From positions 1 to 47,043 of the forward strand of contig QHYH01000119.1 of assembly GCA_003223215.1 (NCBI GenBank): 47,043 nt of DNA, read 5' to 3'. Shown in pieces: positions 15,267 to 24,276 of the stretch. Position 1 is the stretch's first letter; every line of letters begins with the position of its first letter. This stretch comes from Acidobacteriota bacterium (GTDB taxonomy: Bacteria > Acidobacteriota > Terriglobia > Acidiferrales > UBA7541). The notes under the pieces are model-generated. The model worked only from the letters and a program-made list of their open reading frames with translations, ran no database searches and was not told the origin of the DNA. The position numbers and the translations under genes are program-made.

Positions 15267-17717
15267 TTATTCGTAGCGCAGCGCCACCATGGGATCGACT
15301 CGCGAAGCGCGCAGCGCCGGCACATAGCACGAAGCCAGCGTGACCAGCAGCAGGATCATGGGTACGAGCACGTAAGTAGCCGGATTGGGAGTCCCTAGCC
15401 CGATCAGGCCGGCGGCCATAAGACGCGCAACCGCGATGGCTGCCACGCCGCCCACTCCAATACCGGCGAGCGAGAGAACGAGGCCCTGGCGCAGAACCAT
15501 GCGCAGTATGTCCGACTGGGAGGCGCCGACGGCCATGCGGAGGCCGATCTCGCGCGTGCGTCGCCCGACCGAGTACGCAACAAGGCCGTAGAGACCGATC
15601 AGCGCCAGCGTTAGGCCCATGGCTCCCATGGTGCCGACAATCTCCATGATCATGCGGGGGATTGCAATGGCGCGTTGTTGGTAGAAGTTGGCGAAGGTGC
15701 GTACGTTGAACACGGGCTGGTTGGCGTCGAGGTCGTGCACGATCTGACGCAACGGAGCGACAACGGAAGCAGGATCACCCATCGTGTCGGTGAACATGAC
15801 CATGCGCGTGGCTTGGGTCTGTGCGAAGGGCAGATACAGGAAAGGCGTAGGCGACTCGCCGAGGAAGGTGTATTTGCCGGTCTTGGTCACTCCGACTACT
15901 TGCGCCCACTGGTCCTCCTTGCTCTTGAGCTGCAAGCGTTTGCCAATCGGGTCCTCACGCGGCCAATAGGTATCGGCAAACTGCTGGTTGACGATCGCCA
16001 CAAGTGGTGCGGCCTCTTTGTCGTTGGCGCTAAAGGTGCGACCGCGGATGATAGGCGTCTGCATCACGTCGAAGTAGTTCTCATCGACTATGCTGGCGAA
16101 GGCCGAGGCGTTCACCTGGCCTTTAGGGAACTGGTAGGCCTCTGGGATGAAGGTTTCCATGTCCTGGCTGGGAGCGAGAGGCATCACCTTTCCCAGTGTA
16201 ACCACTCGAACTCCCGGCACAGCGCTCGCGCGATTCAGGAGGTCTTTGTAAAAGTTGCGGGTCTGTGCTTGGGTGTAGCGCACCAACGAGGTGTCGAGCT
16301 CCATGGTCAGCAAGTGGTCGGTGCGGAAGCCCGGGTTCAGGACGAGGATCTTGCGGAAGCCGTCCATCAGCATGCCGGTGGCGATCAGCAGAATCATCGA
16401 CAGTGCGACCTGGCCGATCACCAGGACATTGCGGCCGAGCATGCGCCGCCTAACAGCAGCGCCGGGCTCGGCGCTCTTTAACGCCGGGACCAGATCGCTC
16501 TTCGAGGTTTGCAAGGCGGGAACCAGGCCGAAGATCAGGGCGCTGGCAATCGCGGAAAACAGGCTGAACAACAGGACGCGGTGATCAAGCTGAGGAGATA
16601 TTACGACCGGAATGTCGGTGGGAATGCGTATGGTCTGCAGGAAGCGGATGCCGCCGTAGGCGAATGCGAGTCCGGCGATGCCGCCCAGTAAGGCCAGCAG
16701 CAAGGATTCGATCAAGAGCTGGCGGACCAGGCGAGTGCGGCTGATGCCCAACGCGATGCGGATGGCCACCTCACGCGTGCGTGCGCGGGCACGACCGAGC
16801 TGGAGGTTAGCGACATTCGCGCACGCGATAATAAGCACCACGGCCACCAGCGCCATCAGCATGCCGATGAGGTAGGCATCGGGGGGCGACGACTGAACGC
16901 GCGCCTGCAGTTCCGTGCGAACCCCCACCACACGATTACGGTCGGCCTCGGAGTGCAATGGCTTGAGGCTGTTCCACAGGGTAGCCAATTCGGCCCGCGC
17001 CTGCTCGCGCGACACGCCGGGCTTAAGGCGACCCTTCACATCGAAAGCACGATTGGTGCGGTCCTCAAGCGGGTTCTCGGGCAGCGCGTTCAGGCGCTGC
17101 CACATCATGAGCGGCACGTAGAAGTGAGGTCGAACGTACTCGTCGACGCCGGTGAAGGGTTTCGGGGCGACGCCGATGATGTTGAAGTCTATGCCGTTGA
17201 CCCGCATGGTGCGGTTCAGGACCAAAGGGTCGGCAGCGAACTCGGTGCGCCAGAAATCGTAGGCCAGGATCACAACGGGGTTGCGCCCCGGGACTTGCCC
17301 CTCGTCCGGCAGGAAGCCTCGGCCGAGCACGGGTCGAATGCCCATCACTTGGTAGAAGTTGTCGCTGACCATCACGCCGACGCGGAGCTGAGGAGTCTCA
17401 CGTGCCGATTTCGCCACGCCAAAGGCGGAGAGCTGTAGCGCGGCCAGGCCCGCGAAGGACTGCGAACTCTCGCGAAAATCGCGATAGTCAGGATACGACA
17501 CGCCGCCGATGCCCTCCGAAAGGTTCGGGCGGTCAGTGCTGACGGTGACCACACTGCTAGGTTCGAGGACGGGCAGCGGCCGTAGCAGGAGTGCGTCGGC
17601 TAAGCTGAAGATGGCGCTGTTGGCGCCGATACCCAGCGCGAGCGACAGTGCCGCGATAGCGGTGAAGCCGAGATTTCGAGCCAGCAGGCGGAGGGCGTGA
17701 CGGATTTCTTGCAACAT
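15267..17717 (-). CDS. ADOP-type MacB/FtsX family permease
   Basis: The protein has 816 residues from the ATG at 17717; MLQEIRHALRLLARNLGFTA is the conserved family start, so the longer open frame to 17825 is rejected. A first transmembrane helix (AIAALSLALGIGANSAIF) leads into a MacB-like periplasmic domain. An FtsX block follows (MLMALVAVVLIIACANVANL...TREVAIRIALG), then a second periplasmic domain and a second FtsX block (LIGLYGLVAYSVGRRTREIG) ending in DPMVALRYE. Such duplicated permeases lack their own ATPase and abound in Acidobacteria. They are presumed to work with an ABC ATPase in export or envelope tasks. No ATPase gene is adjacent. Confidence 0.9.
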   Translation of the reverse strand: MLQEIRHALRLLARNLGFTAIAALSLALGIGANSAIFSLADALLLRPLPVLEPSSVVTVSTDRPNLSEGIGGVSYPDYRDFRESSQSFAGLAALQLSAFGVAKSARETPQLRVGVMVSDNFYQVMGIRPVLGRGFLPDEGQVPGRNPVVILAYDFWRTEFAADPLVLNRTMRVNGIDFNIIGVAPKPFTGVDEYVRPHFYVPLMMWQRLNALPENPLEDRTNRAFDVKGRLKPGVSREQARAELATLWNSLKPLHSEADRNRVVGVRTELQARVQSSPPDAYLIGMLMALVAVVLIIACANVANLQLGRARARTREVAIRIALGISRTRLVRQLLIESLLLALLGGIAGLAFAYGGIRFLQTIRIPTDIPVVISPQLDHRVLLFSLFSAIASALIFGLVPALQTSKSDLVPALKSAEPGAAVRRRMLGRNVLVIGQVALSMILLIATGMLMDGFRKILVLNPGFRTDHLLTMELDTSLVRYTQAQTRNFYKDLLNRASAVPGVRVVTLGKVMPLAPSQDMETFIPEAYQFPKGQVNASAFASIVDENYFDVMQTPIIRGRTFSANDKEAAPLVAIVNQQFADTYWPREDPIGKRLQLKSKEDQWAQVVGVTKTGKYTFLGESPTPFLYLPFAQTQATRMVMFTDTMGDPASVVAPLRQIVHDLDANQPVFNVRTFANFYQQRAIAIPRMIMEIVGTMGAMGLTLALIGLYGLVAYSVGRRTREIGLRMAVGASQSDILRMVLRQGLVLSLAGIGVGGVAAIAVARLMAAGLIGLGTPNPATYVLVPMILLLVTLASCYVPALRASRVDPMVALRYE

Positions 17718-17919
17718 AGATGTTAGTACGCAGGCTTTCTGGCGGAAGTTCCACCGAGTTGGGTTCCCAAGGCGCAAATCCCTTGCGGCGGTTCTTACCG
17801 CTCGGCTGGCGTGGTATAACCACACCAGCTCCTATGCGGCCCCAACCTATCCGACACCATCTGCCGGATCGGCGAAAGCGCGGCGTTCGCTGGAGGCAGG
17901 GTTCTCCATTCCCATCGAC

Positions 17920-17941
17920 AGAGGTCTTAGCAAAGACCTCT
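17920..17941 (+). promoter_or_regulatory. Perfect 9-bp inverted repeat before the globin gene
   Basis: AGAGGTCTT / AAGACCTCT with a 4-base spacer ends 20 bases before the ATG at 17962 and 9 bases before its Shine-Dalgarno GGAG. As DNA it could be an operator; as RNA it would be a stable 5'-UTR hairpin. It may regulate the globin gene. Confidence 0.5.
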
Positions 17942-17961
17942 GATCGATGCGGAGTATCACA

Positions 17962-18337
17962 ATGGTCGATGCGCTGTATGACCTAATTGGCGGGAGACAA
18001 ACAGTCTGGGCGGCTACTGATTCCTTCTACCGAAGAGTCCTGGCCGATGAAAGTGTCAGCCACTTCTTTAAGACCACCGATATGGGGCACTTGCTTGCAC
18101 GGCAGAGTATGTTCATCTCCATGCTCCTCGGCGGACGCGTCGTATATATATATACAGGCAAAGATATTACCGCCGCCCATGCACAGCCGCGGGAGCAGGG
18201 ATTGAACGACACCTCACTTCGATGCTTTTCTCAAGCACTCTCGCGCGGCGCTCGAGGAAGTGGGCGTCAAGGCTGACAAGGCGGAGAAAGTCATGAAACT
18301 CTTGGAAGGCAAGCGCGGCGCAGTCCTGAATCGCTGA
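17962..18337 (+). pseudogene. Truncated haemoglobin (group I-like), frameshifted
   Basis: The ATG at 17962 has GGAG seven bases upstream. The first frame reads ALYDLIGGRQTVWAATDSFY, SVSHFF, ARQSMFISMLLGG, YTGKDITAAHA with the proximal histidine, then REQGLND. One extra base at about 18212-18214 shifts the frame; the neighbouring frame resumes HFDAFLKHSRAALEEVGV... and ends at TGA 18335-18337. Restored, it is a full-length globin of about 124 residues for binding O2 or NO. A (TA)5 tract at about 18145-18155 may also have added two codons (VVYIYTG). Either a decayed gene or a sequencing error. Confidence 0.8.
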
Positions 18338-18423
18338 CTTGTGTTTTTTTTCACGCGGCAATGCTACGACAATTGGCAGGAAAGCGAGATCACTTTTTAT
18401 CGCGTATAGACGGTGTCCTCCCC

Positions 18424-18464
18424 TTGACATTCTACTAGAAAGGCCCTATTCTCCCCTAGAATGT
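18424..18464 (+). promoter_or_regulatory. Consensus promoter with palindromes, apparently leaderless, for padR-ADOP operon
   Basis: TTGACA (18424-18429) and TATTCT (18447-18452) are separated by 17 bases, a near-consensus sigma-70 promoter. The expected start of transcription falls at about 18459-18461, at or within two bases of the ATG (18461), with no Shine-Dalgarno. The palindrome TTCTACTAGAA (18430-18440) lies in the spacer. The arms ACATTCTA (18427-18434) and TAGAATGT (18457-18464) form a wider inverted repeat spanning the promoter. This is a likely auto-repression site for the PadR protein. Confidence 0.6.
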
Positions 18465-18808
18465 CTACTAAAGAGGAACGCGAACGCATCGAACTGTTGC
18501 AAGGCACGCTGGACCTGCTGATTCTCCGCACGCTGCTACGCGGCCCGGCGCACGGCCACGCCATCGCCAAAACAATCGAATTCAACTCCGACGAAGTGCT
18601 GCAGGTCGAGCAGGGATCGCTGTATCCGGCGCTGCACCGGCTCATCAAGCGGAGATGGATTTCGGTGGAAGAGGGCACTTCGGAGAACAACCGGCGGGCC
18701 AAGTTTTACCGCCTGACACGGAAAGGCCGGAAACAACTGAAAGTGGAAACCAGCAAGTGGGACAAACTGGCGGGAGCGATAGCGCGGATTCTCCGGCCGG
18801 CTGGGTAG
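18461..18808 (+). CDS. PadR-family transcriptional regulator
   Basis: The protein has 115 residues, all one winged-helix domain: [49 protein letters not shown] and [14 protein letters not shown] are the family marks. There is no C-terminal effector domain beyond the last helix, so it belongs to the short (s-PadR) class. It stands 12 bases before an ADOP permease, the usual arrangement in Acidobacteria. It probably represses its own operon through the palindrome in its promoter until a ligand, perhaps the permease substrate, releases it. Confidence 0.92.
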   Translation: MSTKEERERIELLQGTLDLLILRTLLRGPAHGHAIAKTIEFNSDEVLQVEQGSLYPALHRLIKRRWISVEEGTSENNRRAKFYRLTRKGRKQLKVETSKWDKLAGAIARILRPAG

Positions 18809-18820
18809 GGAGGGCGCGTC

Positions 18821-21800
18821 ATGAGGCGAGGCAGGCGAATACTGGAAGAGCTCGATCGAGACATTCGCGAGCACATTGAGAGAGAAACGCAGGACAACAT
18901 CGAGCGCGGGATGACTCCGGAAGAAGCGCGCTATGCGGCGGTGCGTAAATTCGGGAACGTGATGCGAGTGAAGGAAGATACGCGTGACGTGTGGAGAATC
19001 GCCTGGATCGAGGAACTGTGGCAAGACATCCGCTACGGCCTGCGCATGCTGCGTAATTCTCCGGGCTTCGCCGCTGTTGCTGTTCTTACGCTCGCGCTGG
19101 GAATTGGCGCCAACACAGCCATTTTCAGCTTGATTGATGCGGTGATGCTGCGCTCGCTGCCGGTCGAAAAGCCCTCGGAGTTGGTCGTGCTGCGATGGAG
19201 CGCGCGCAAGGCGCCGCGGATTAACGGTTACATGTCTTCGGGCGATTGCCCAAGCAATCTGCGCTTCGGCGCGGCAAATCCCTCCGGGTGCTCGTTTTCC
19301 GAGCCGATGTTTCGCGAGATCAGGAATACAAACCAGTTCTCGGGAGTGGCGGCGTTTGCCAACGCAGGTCCTCTGGCACTGACCGGGAATGGTCCGGCGA
19401 GCATGATCAGCGGTCAACTGGTTTCCGGAGACTTCTTCAACACGCTGGGATTGAGAGCTGCGGCGGGCCGCGTTCTGGAATTGAGCGACGACTCGCCGAC
19501 GGCAGCGCCCGTGGCGGTGCTCAATTATGGTCACTGGCAAAGCTCCTTCGGCGGGGCCCGGGACGCGGTGGGACGCACGATTGAGCTGAACGGAGTGGCT
19601 TTCACGATCGTCGGAGTCGTCGAGCAGCGGTTTACGGGGATTACGCCAGGAAGTGACTACGACGTTTGGCTGCCGCTCGCAGCCGGGCTGCGCATTAGCG
19701 ATCCCCGGATGTGGGACAACCGGCAGGACAAAGTTACGTTTTGGTGGCTAACCATCCTCGGTCGGCTGAAAGCCGAGAGGCCCATCTTGCAGGCTCAAGC
19801 CGCAATTAGCGGGATATTCCGCAACGAGATGCTGCACGGATCCATACCGCTGTTCGAGGCGGGAGGAATGCCGGGCCCTCCAGAACCGCGAGGTGGAGGA
19901 GGGCCTGCGTCGAGACAAGTAGTTATAGGCGGCCCGGCGCCTGCCGGCGCGAGAGCTGTGCCGCCACCACCAGTCGGGGGTTCGCAAAGCTCTGTAGTAG
20001 TTGGCGGCGGCATGCCTCCGGCCGCGGGGGGCCAGGGATCTGCCAGGGTTCCGGCCCCGTCCGCGCCGGTTGCACAAGGTCAAGCGCCTCCCGATACGCC
20101 GAACGAGCCAAGGACCTTCTCGAAGCCTGACGATGAGCCGACCGTAACTCTTGTGAATGCGCAGACGGGATTGACGGGGTCGCGCGGGCGATTTGCGAAC
20201 CCCTTGTACGTACTGATGTTCGCGGTGGGAATTATTTTGCTGATTGCCTGCTCGAACGTCGCGGGACTGATGCTGGCTCGCGGAGCAGCGCGGCAAAAGG
20301 AGATGGCATTGCGGCTGGCGCTCGGGGCGGGGCGAATGCGAATCGTGCGCCAGCTCTTGACGGAAAGCCTGCTTTTGGCAGCGACTGGCGGCATTTTGGG
20401 AATCGTTTTTGCGTCGTGGGGCTCGCATGCGATCGTTTCTTTCGTATCGAACAATCAGCCGCGGCCGCTGACGTTTGCAACGGGGCTCGATCTTCGCGTG
20501 CTGGGGTTCACCGGTGCCGTTTCTCTTCTTACCGGAGTCCTGTTCGGCCTTGCGCCAGCTTTTCGCAGCGTACGTGTGGATGTAACTCCTGCATTGAAGG
20601 AAGGATTCAGCGCTTCGACGAAAATTTCCCGGGGCGGCGGGAGAAGGTTTAGCATCGGCAACGCGCTGGTGGTGACCCAAGTGGCGCTGGCGATCGTGGT
20701 GCTGGTTGGCGCTGGCCTGCTGGTACGAACGCTACAAAACCTGCGCAGCCTTGACGTGGGTTTCGATTCTCACAACCTCGTGATTTTCGGAATCAACCCG
20801 TCGCTTGCGGGTTACAAGGATGCGCAGATCGATAGCTTTTACCGTGATTTGCAGGGCCGCCTTACGGAAACGCCGGGCGTGAAGTCAGCAAGCTACTCCA
20901 TGGTCCCTCTGCTGAGCGGCGCATTGATGGCAACGATGTTCCACTGGCCGGGAACTCCTCAAGATCGGCAGTCAGAATCCGATGTGCTGGAGGTCGGACC
21001 GGATTTCTTCAGCACCATGCAGATTCCCTTTGTTGCCGGCCGCGGTTTCGACTCTTCGGACTACGGAATCGCCGCCCAGGCGCGTCAATCATTGTTCAGC
21101 GGTAGCAAGCAACCTGCTGTACCGACACCCGTGATTGTGGACCAGGCGTTCGTCGCAAAGTTTCTTGGGAAAGAGAATCCTTTGGGAAAACGCTTTGGCC
21201 AATCCACTGCAAGCCAAGATGGACCGGCGAGTCCGGGCTATGAAATCATCGGCGTGGTTCGTGACACGAAGTATAACGATCTGCGGCGGGAAATCAGTCC
21301 GAAGATGTACGTGCCGCTGAGCGCCTTGGCCGCGTCGTTCGAGGTGCGCACGGCGGGCGATCCACAAGCTTTAGTTCCCGCGATTCGGCGCACAGTGGCG
21401 CAGATCAATCCGAACTTGCCGCTCCGCGACGTCACGACGGAATCACAGCAAATCGACCGCTTGCTGTTTCAGGAACGGCTTGTGGCGGAATTGTCGGGCC
21501 TCCTTGGCCTGCTGGCGCTTGCGCTGGCGTGCATCGGGCTCTACGGTTTGCTAGCTTATGAGGTCGCGCGACGAACACGCGAAATCGGCATTCGCACAGC
21601 CCTGGGCGCGCAAAGAGGGGATGTGTTGCGCCTGGTGGTGAAGCAAGGATTGTCGCTGGCGCTGGTGGGGGCCGTAGCTGGCACCGGAGTGGCGATGGGC
21701 GTGACGCGCTATCTGAAATCGATGTTATATGACGTGAAGGCGGACGATCCCGTAACAATAGCCGTGGTTGGGACCCTGCTGGTACTGGTCGCGCTGGCAG

Positions 21801-21865
21801 CGTGCTTCCTGCCGGCGCAGCGGGCGACGAATGTGGATCCCATGGTTGCGTTGAGGTACGAATAG
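18821..21865 (+). CDS. ADOP-type MacB/FtsX permease with Pro/Gly-rich insert
   Basis: The protein has 1014 residues from an ATG preceded by GGGAGG. The cytoplasmic N-terminus (LDRDIREHIERETQDNIERG...ARYAAVRKFGN, residues 10-55) is the helical extension typical of PadR-linked ADOPs. A helix (VAVLTLALGIGANTAIF), a MacB periplasmic domain, an FtsX block (MFAVGIILLIACSNVAGLML), a second periplasmic domain and a second FtsX block follow, ending in DPMVALRYE. Unusually, residues about 345-436 form a Gly/Pro/Ala-rich low-complexity stretch (PPPPVGGSQSSVVVGGG and similar) in the first periplasmic domain. No ATPase gene accompanies it. Confidence 0.92.
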   Translation: MRRGRRILEELDRDIREHIERETQDNIERGMTPEEARYAAVRKFGNVMRVKEDTRDVWRIAWIEELWQDIRYGLRMLRNSPGFAAVAVLTLALGIGANTAIFSLIDAVMLRSLPVEKPSELVVLRWSARKAPRINGYMSSGDCPSNLRFGAANPSGCSFSEPMFREIRNTNQFSGVAAFANAGPLALTGNGPASMISGQLVSGDFFNTLGLRAAAGRVLELSDDSPTAAPVAVLNYGHWQSSFGGARDAVGRTIELNGVAFTIVGVVEQRFTGITPGSDYDVWLPLAAGLRISDPRMWDNRQDKVTFWWLTILGRLKAERPILQAQAAISGIFRNEMLHGSIPLFEAGGMPGPPEPRGGGGPASRQVVIGGPAPAGARAVPPPPVGGSQSSVVVGGGMPPAAGGQGSARVPAPSAPVAQGQAPPDTPNEPRTFSKPDDEPTVTLVNAQTGLTGSRGRFANPLYVLMFAVGIILLIACSNVAGLMLARGAARQKEMALRLALGAGRMRIVRQLLTESLLLAATGGILGIVFASWGSHAIVSFVSNNQPRPLTFATGLDLRVLGFTGAVSLLTGVLFGLAPAFRSVRVDVTPALKEGFSASTKISRGGGRRFSIGNALVVTQVALAIVVLVGAGLLVRTLQNLRSLDVGFDSHNLVIFGINPSLAGYKDAQIDSFYRDLQGRLTETPGVKSASYSMVPLLSGALMATMFHWPGTPQDRQSESDVLEVGPDFFSTMQIPFVAGRGFDSSDYGIAAQARQSLFSGSKQPAVPTPVIVDQAFVAKFLGKENPLGKRFGQSTASQDGPASPGYEIIGVVRDTKYNDLRREISPKMYVPLSALAASFEVRTAGDPQALVPAIRRTVAQINPNLPLRDVTTESQQIDRLLFQERLVAELSGLLGLLALALACIGLYGLLAYEVARRTREIGIRTALGAQRGDVLRLVVKQGLSLALVGAVAGTGVAMGVTRYLKSMLYDVKADDPVTIAVVGTLLVLVALAACFLPAQRATNVDPMVALRYE

Positions 21866-21949
21866 CGCGTTGGTTGAGATTATGCGTGGCGGGTCAGTGT
21901 GAGACCGTGTCATTGAACACGCTAGTCTTCGAGACGGAATCGCCGGTCA

Positions 21950-22058
21950 CGAACTCGAGCATGTGCCTCCTGAAGCAGGAAACATCGTTGGAGACGAGCA
22001 GCAATGCTGCCTAGTAACTCCAAAGCATCCCCCGCCTGTAAGGCGTGGGGAGTCTCAA
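21950..22058 (+). mobile_element. Solo right end of an IS200/IS605-type TnpB element (relic C)
   Basis: These 109 bases nearly match 14602-14496 on the minus strand (relic B). They include the last codons of tnpB, TAGTAACTCCAAAG, a hairpin built from CCCC-CGCCT and AGGCG-GGGG (about 22029-22050), and the final GAGTCTCAA. No transposase coding sequence lies upstream; instead the ADOP gene ends 84 bases before it on the same strand. Its hairpin pairs better than that of relic B. Confidence 0.65.
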
Positions 22059-22197
22059 TCCAAGTCTTTTCAAAAGAAGAAGAAAAAAAGCCGAAGAAAT
22101 AACAGTACCCGCTGGCGAGTCTCGGCTCGCTTCCCTGGCCGTTTGGCCAGTAGACAAATGGAGCAGACCCGGGTAGATTCGCGCCACGGTTGGGCGA

Positions 22198-22461
22198 ATG
22201 CCTCAATGTGAATCCAAGGTGTTCTTCCCTGACGGCTCCACGCAGCCGCCGCAGTTCAACGATTGCCCGCGACGAGCCGAAACCACGCGCAGGCTGTCAG
22301 GCTTTAAGGTCGTAAAATTGTGCACGAGGTGCGCGAAGGTGTGGGACGAAACAGACTTTCTATCGGTTGGTACATTTCGCGGTGAAAAGAATAATGAAGT
22401 TCGCGGAGAGAAAAAATTGAGCAATGAACGTCCGCGTACTATTGCTTTCACCCCACGATGA
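22198..22461 (+). CDS. Small hypothetical protein with CxxC
   Basis: The ATG frame gives 87 residues with FFPDGSTQPPQFNDCPRRAE and VVKLCTRCAKVWDETDF; four cysteines in all, possibly a zinc site. The C-terminal third is charged and low in structure. The ribosome binding site is weak and no family is recognised, so it may not be a gene. Confidence 0.35.
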   Translation: MPQCESKVFFPDGSTQPPQFNDCPRRAETTRRLSGFKVVKLCTRCAKVWDETDFLSVGTFRGEKNNEVRGEKKLSNERPRTIAFTPR

Positions 22462-22500
22462 GCATACTGATAAAGCCCAACGCAGGTTGATGAGGTCTCC

Positions 22501-22845
22501 TTGCAGTGCGTCCCTGAGCAGTCCGGTCGCAACACACGTCGATACCCGCGCATTTCGTTGCCAAAGGGTATGCCTGTAAGTTGGTATGGGGCAGACCTTC
22601 AACTCTTTTCCCCTGTCAAAACGTTAGGCATGGGAGGATTGTTCATCTCCACGCCCAATCCACCGCCCGTGGGGACAGAACTCAGGATGGCATTTGAAGT
22701 GCCCGGTGGAAGCGTACGGGCAGGTGCAATCGTGCGAAACATTGCCCCCGCCGAAGGCTTTGGTGCCGAGTTCACCCGCATAGCCTTAGGAGACAAGATC
22801 TTGCTGCAAAAGTTGATGAACAGATTGCTGCGTGACTTTGTATGA
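22501..22845 (+). CDS. PilZ-domain protein, degenerate second motif
   Basis: The frame starts with TTG at 22501, with GAGG five to nine bases upstream. The 114-residue product has the RxxxR motif (TRRYPRISL). The usual [D/N]xSxxG motif is replaced by TLGMGGLFIS, so c-di-GMP binding may be lost or changed. The rest fits the PilZ barrel (GTELRMAFEVP, GAIVRNIAPAEGFGAEF). A rho-independent terminator follows 11 bases after the stop, so it is the last gene of its transcript. Confidence 0.75.
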   Translation: MQCVPEQSGRNTRRYPRISLPKGMPVSWYGADLQLFSPVKTLGMGGLFISTPNPPPVGTELRMAFEVPGGSVRAGAIVRNIAPAEGFGAEFTRIALGDKILLQKLMNRLLRDFV

Positions 22846-22856
22846 CGTTTTCTAGA

Positions 22857-22880
22857 GCCCGCTCGGGCCTTTGCTTTTTT
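22857..22880 (+). terminator. Rho-independent terminator after PilZ
   Basis: GCCC-GCTC-GGGC is followed by CTTTGCTTTTTT, eleven bases after the stop codon at 22845. The stem is short but G/C-only and the T tract is good. Confidence 0.6.
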
Positions 22881-23448
22881 CCAGCCAAACTGGATTCGTG
22901 CATAGCGTTTCTGTTTTATCCACCCCCCGGTACCTAATCGGCACCGAGGCATCACCCTTCAAAATTCAGGTCTTTACCCGATGGAGTGCTACCGTAAAAA
23001 CCTGCAAATAAGGACTAAATAGCTGGGGGTTCGCTGACCCATGCCCAAGGACGTGAGGACATGCTGCCACACCTGATTGCAGTGGCGCTTACTGCGGGTA
23101 CGATTGTGGTTCCCGTGTGCCTGCTCCGCTTTGTGTATCGCTTCGTGAAAAAGCCTGCAACTCGGCGATAGGCCAGCTTGCCAGCGTCGATGCTACCGCA
23201 ATTCGCTATCTGCACGTTTTCCTGCGCTAGTGGTGCTGGTTCGCTCCGCTGGTCATCCGTGCAAAGCCCGGCTCCGCACTGTCGCCACTGAATCTGAAGG
23301 AGTCAAGATTGTCGTAAGCTGTAAGAGTAAAGTGGGGCGAACCTTGGCCCCACTTTGACGGGCAAACAGGTAAGAACCACATTGTTTTGGCACGTATTCT
23401 TTCGGACAAAAAATTGGTGATACGCTACCGCACGATCGAAATCTCGCC
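22881..23448. other. Intergenic; one possible 36-residue membrane peptide
   Basis: This is 568 bases with no firm gene. An ATG at 23061 opens a 36-codon frame (to 23171) with one hydrophobic helix (AVALTAGTIVVPVCLLRF) and a basic end; GAGG sits only two bases before it, so its translation is doubtful. The rest should contain the promoter of the winged-helix gene. Confidence 0.35.
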
Positions 23449-24200
23449 ATGGAAGCCCCTGCCCGAAACCCCAGGACCCGCTTCGGTCCTTTCGAAGAGG
23501 ATTCGCGTTCGGGCGAAATGTACAAGCACGGCATCCGCCTGAAGCTTCAGGACCAACCTTTCCAAGTGCTTGCCCTGTTGCTGGAGCGTCCCGGTGACGT
23601 GGTTACGCGCGAGGACCTTCGTCAGAAACTCTGGCCTGCAGACACTTTTGTTGACTTCGATAACGGACTGAACAGCGCCATCAAGAAACTGCGCGACGTG
23701 CTGGGTGATTCGGCTGACGAGCCCGCTACATCGAGACGCTGCCCCGCCGTGGGTATCGATTTATCGCGCCGGTCGCCGGAGGAGGTGGAATAGCGACAGG
23801 CACTAGCCCCGGTCCGCGTGCAGCAGCGCCGTCGCACCGTCGAAAAGTGGTCGTGGTGGTGGCCGTCGTAGTGCTCGCAGCGGGAATAGCCGGAGGAATA
23901 GCGTGTCGCTCGCGGCAGGCGCGTCGGCTGACGGACAAGGACACAATCGTTCTCGGAGATTTCGCTAATTCCACCGGCGATTCGGTCTTCGATGGAACGC
24001 GAAAATGCTATGAGTCAGTGTTGCTATGCCCGAATATTGCGGCTATCGTAGGGAATATTCAGGTATTCGTGTTTCCGGAATTTGCGGTTTGCATGGCTTG
24101 CGGTGTCGCACAGTTTGCCTACCCGGAAGCGGAGCTGCGTGCGCTCGCGAAACTGCTGGTGGTTGATTCAACCTGCCGGGGAATAGCGCGGAATCCGTAG
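23449..24200 (+). pseudogene. CadC-like winged-helix regulator, frameshifted and truncated
   Basis: The first frame is an OmpR/CadC-type winged helix (FGPFEEDSRSGEMYKHGIRL, QDQPFQVLALLLERPGDVV, REDLRQKLWPADTFVDFD, LNSAIKKLRDVLGDSAD). A missing C in the run at about 23721-23725 shifts the frame; the adjacent frame continues RYIETLPRRGYRFIAPV, a membrane helix (VVVVVAVVVLAAGIAGG) and LTDKDTIVLGDFANSTGDSV. Similarity to such regulators, which normally continue into a long TPR or WD-like sensor, stops at about 24000. The remaining frame to 24200 (CMACGVAQFAYPEAELRALA) looks like the tail of an unrelated zinc-ribbon protein. So the gene is broken twice. Confidence 0.75.
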
Positions 24201-24276
24201 CAGAGCTTAGATGCTATTGACCATTGCACGCAGCGCAAGGGTCACTGCAGCTCAGGCCCATGCAGCAGGCAAAGCA

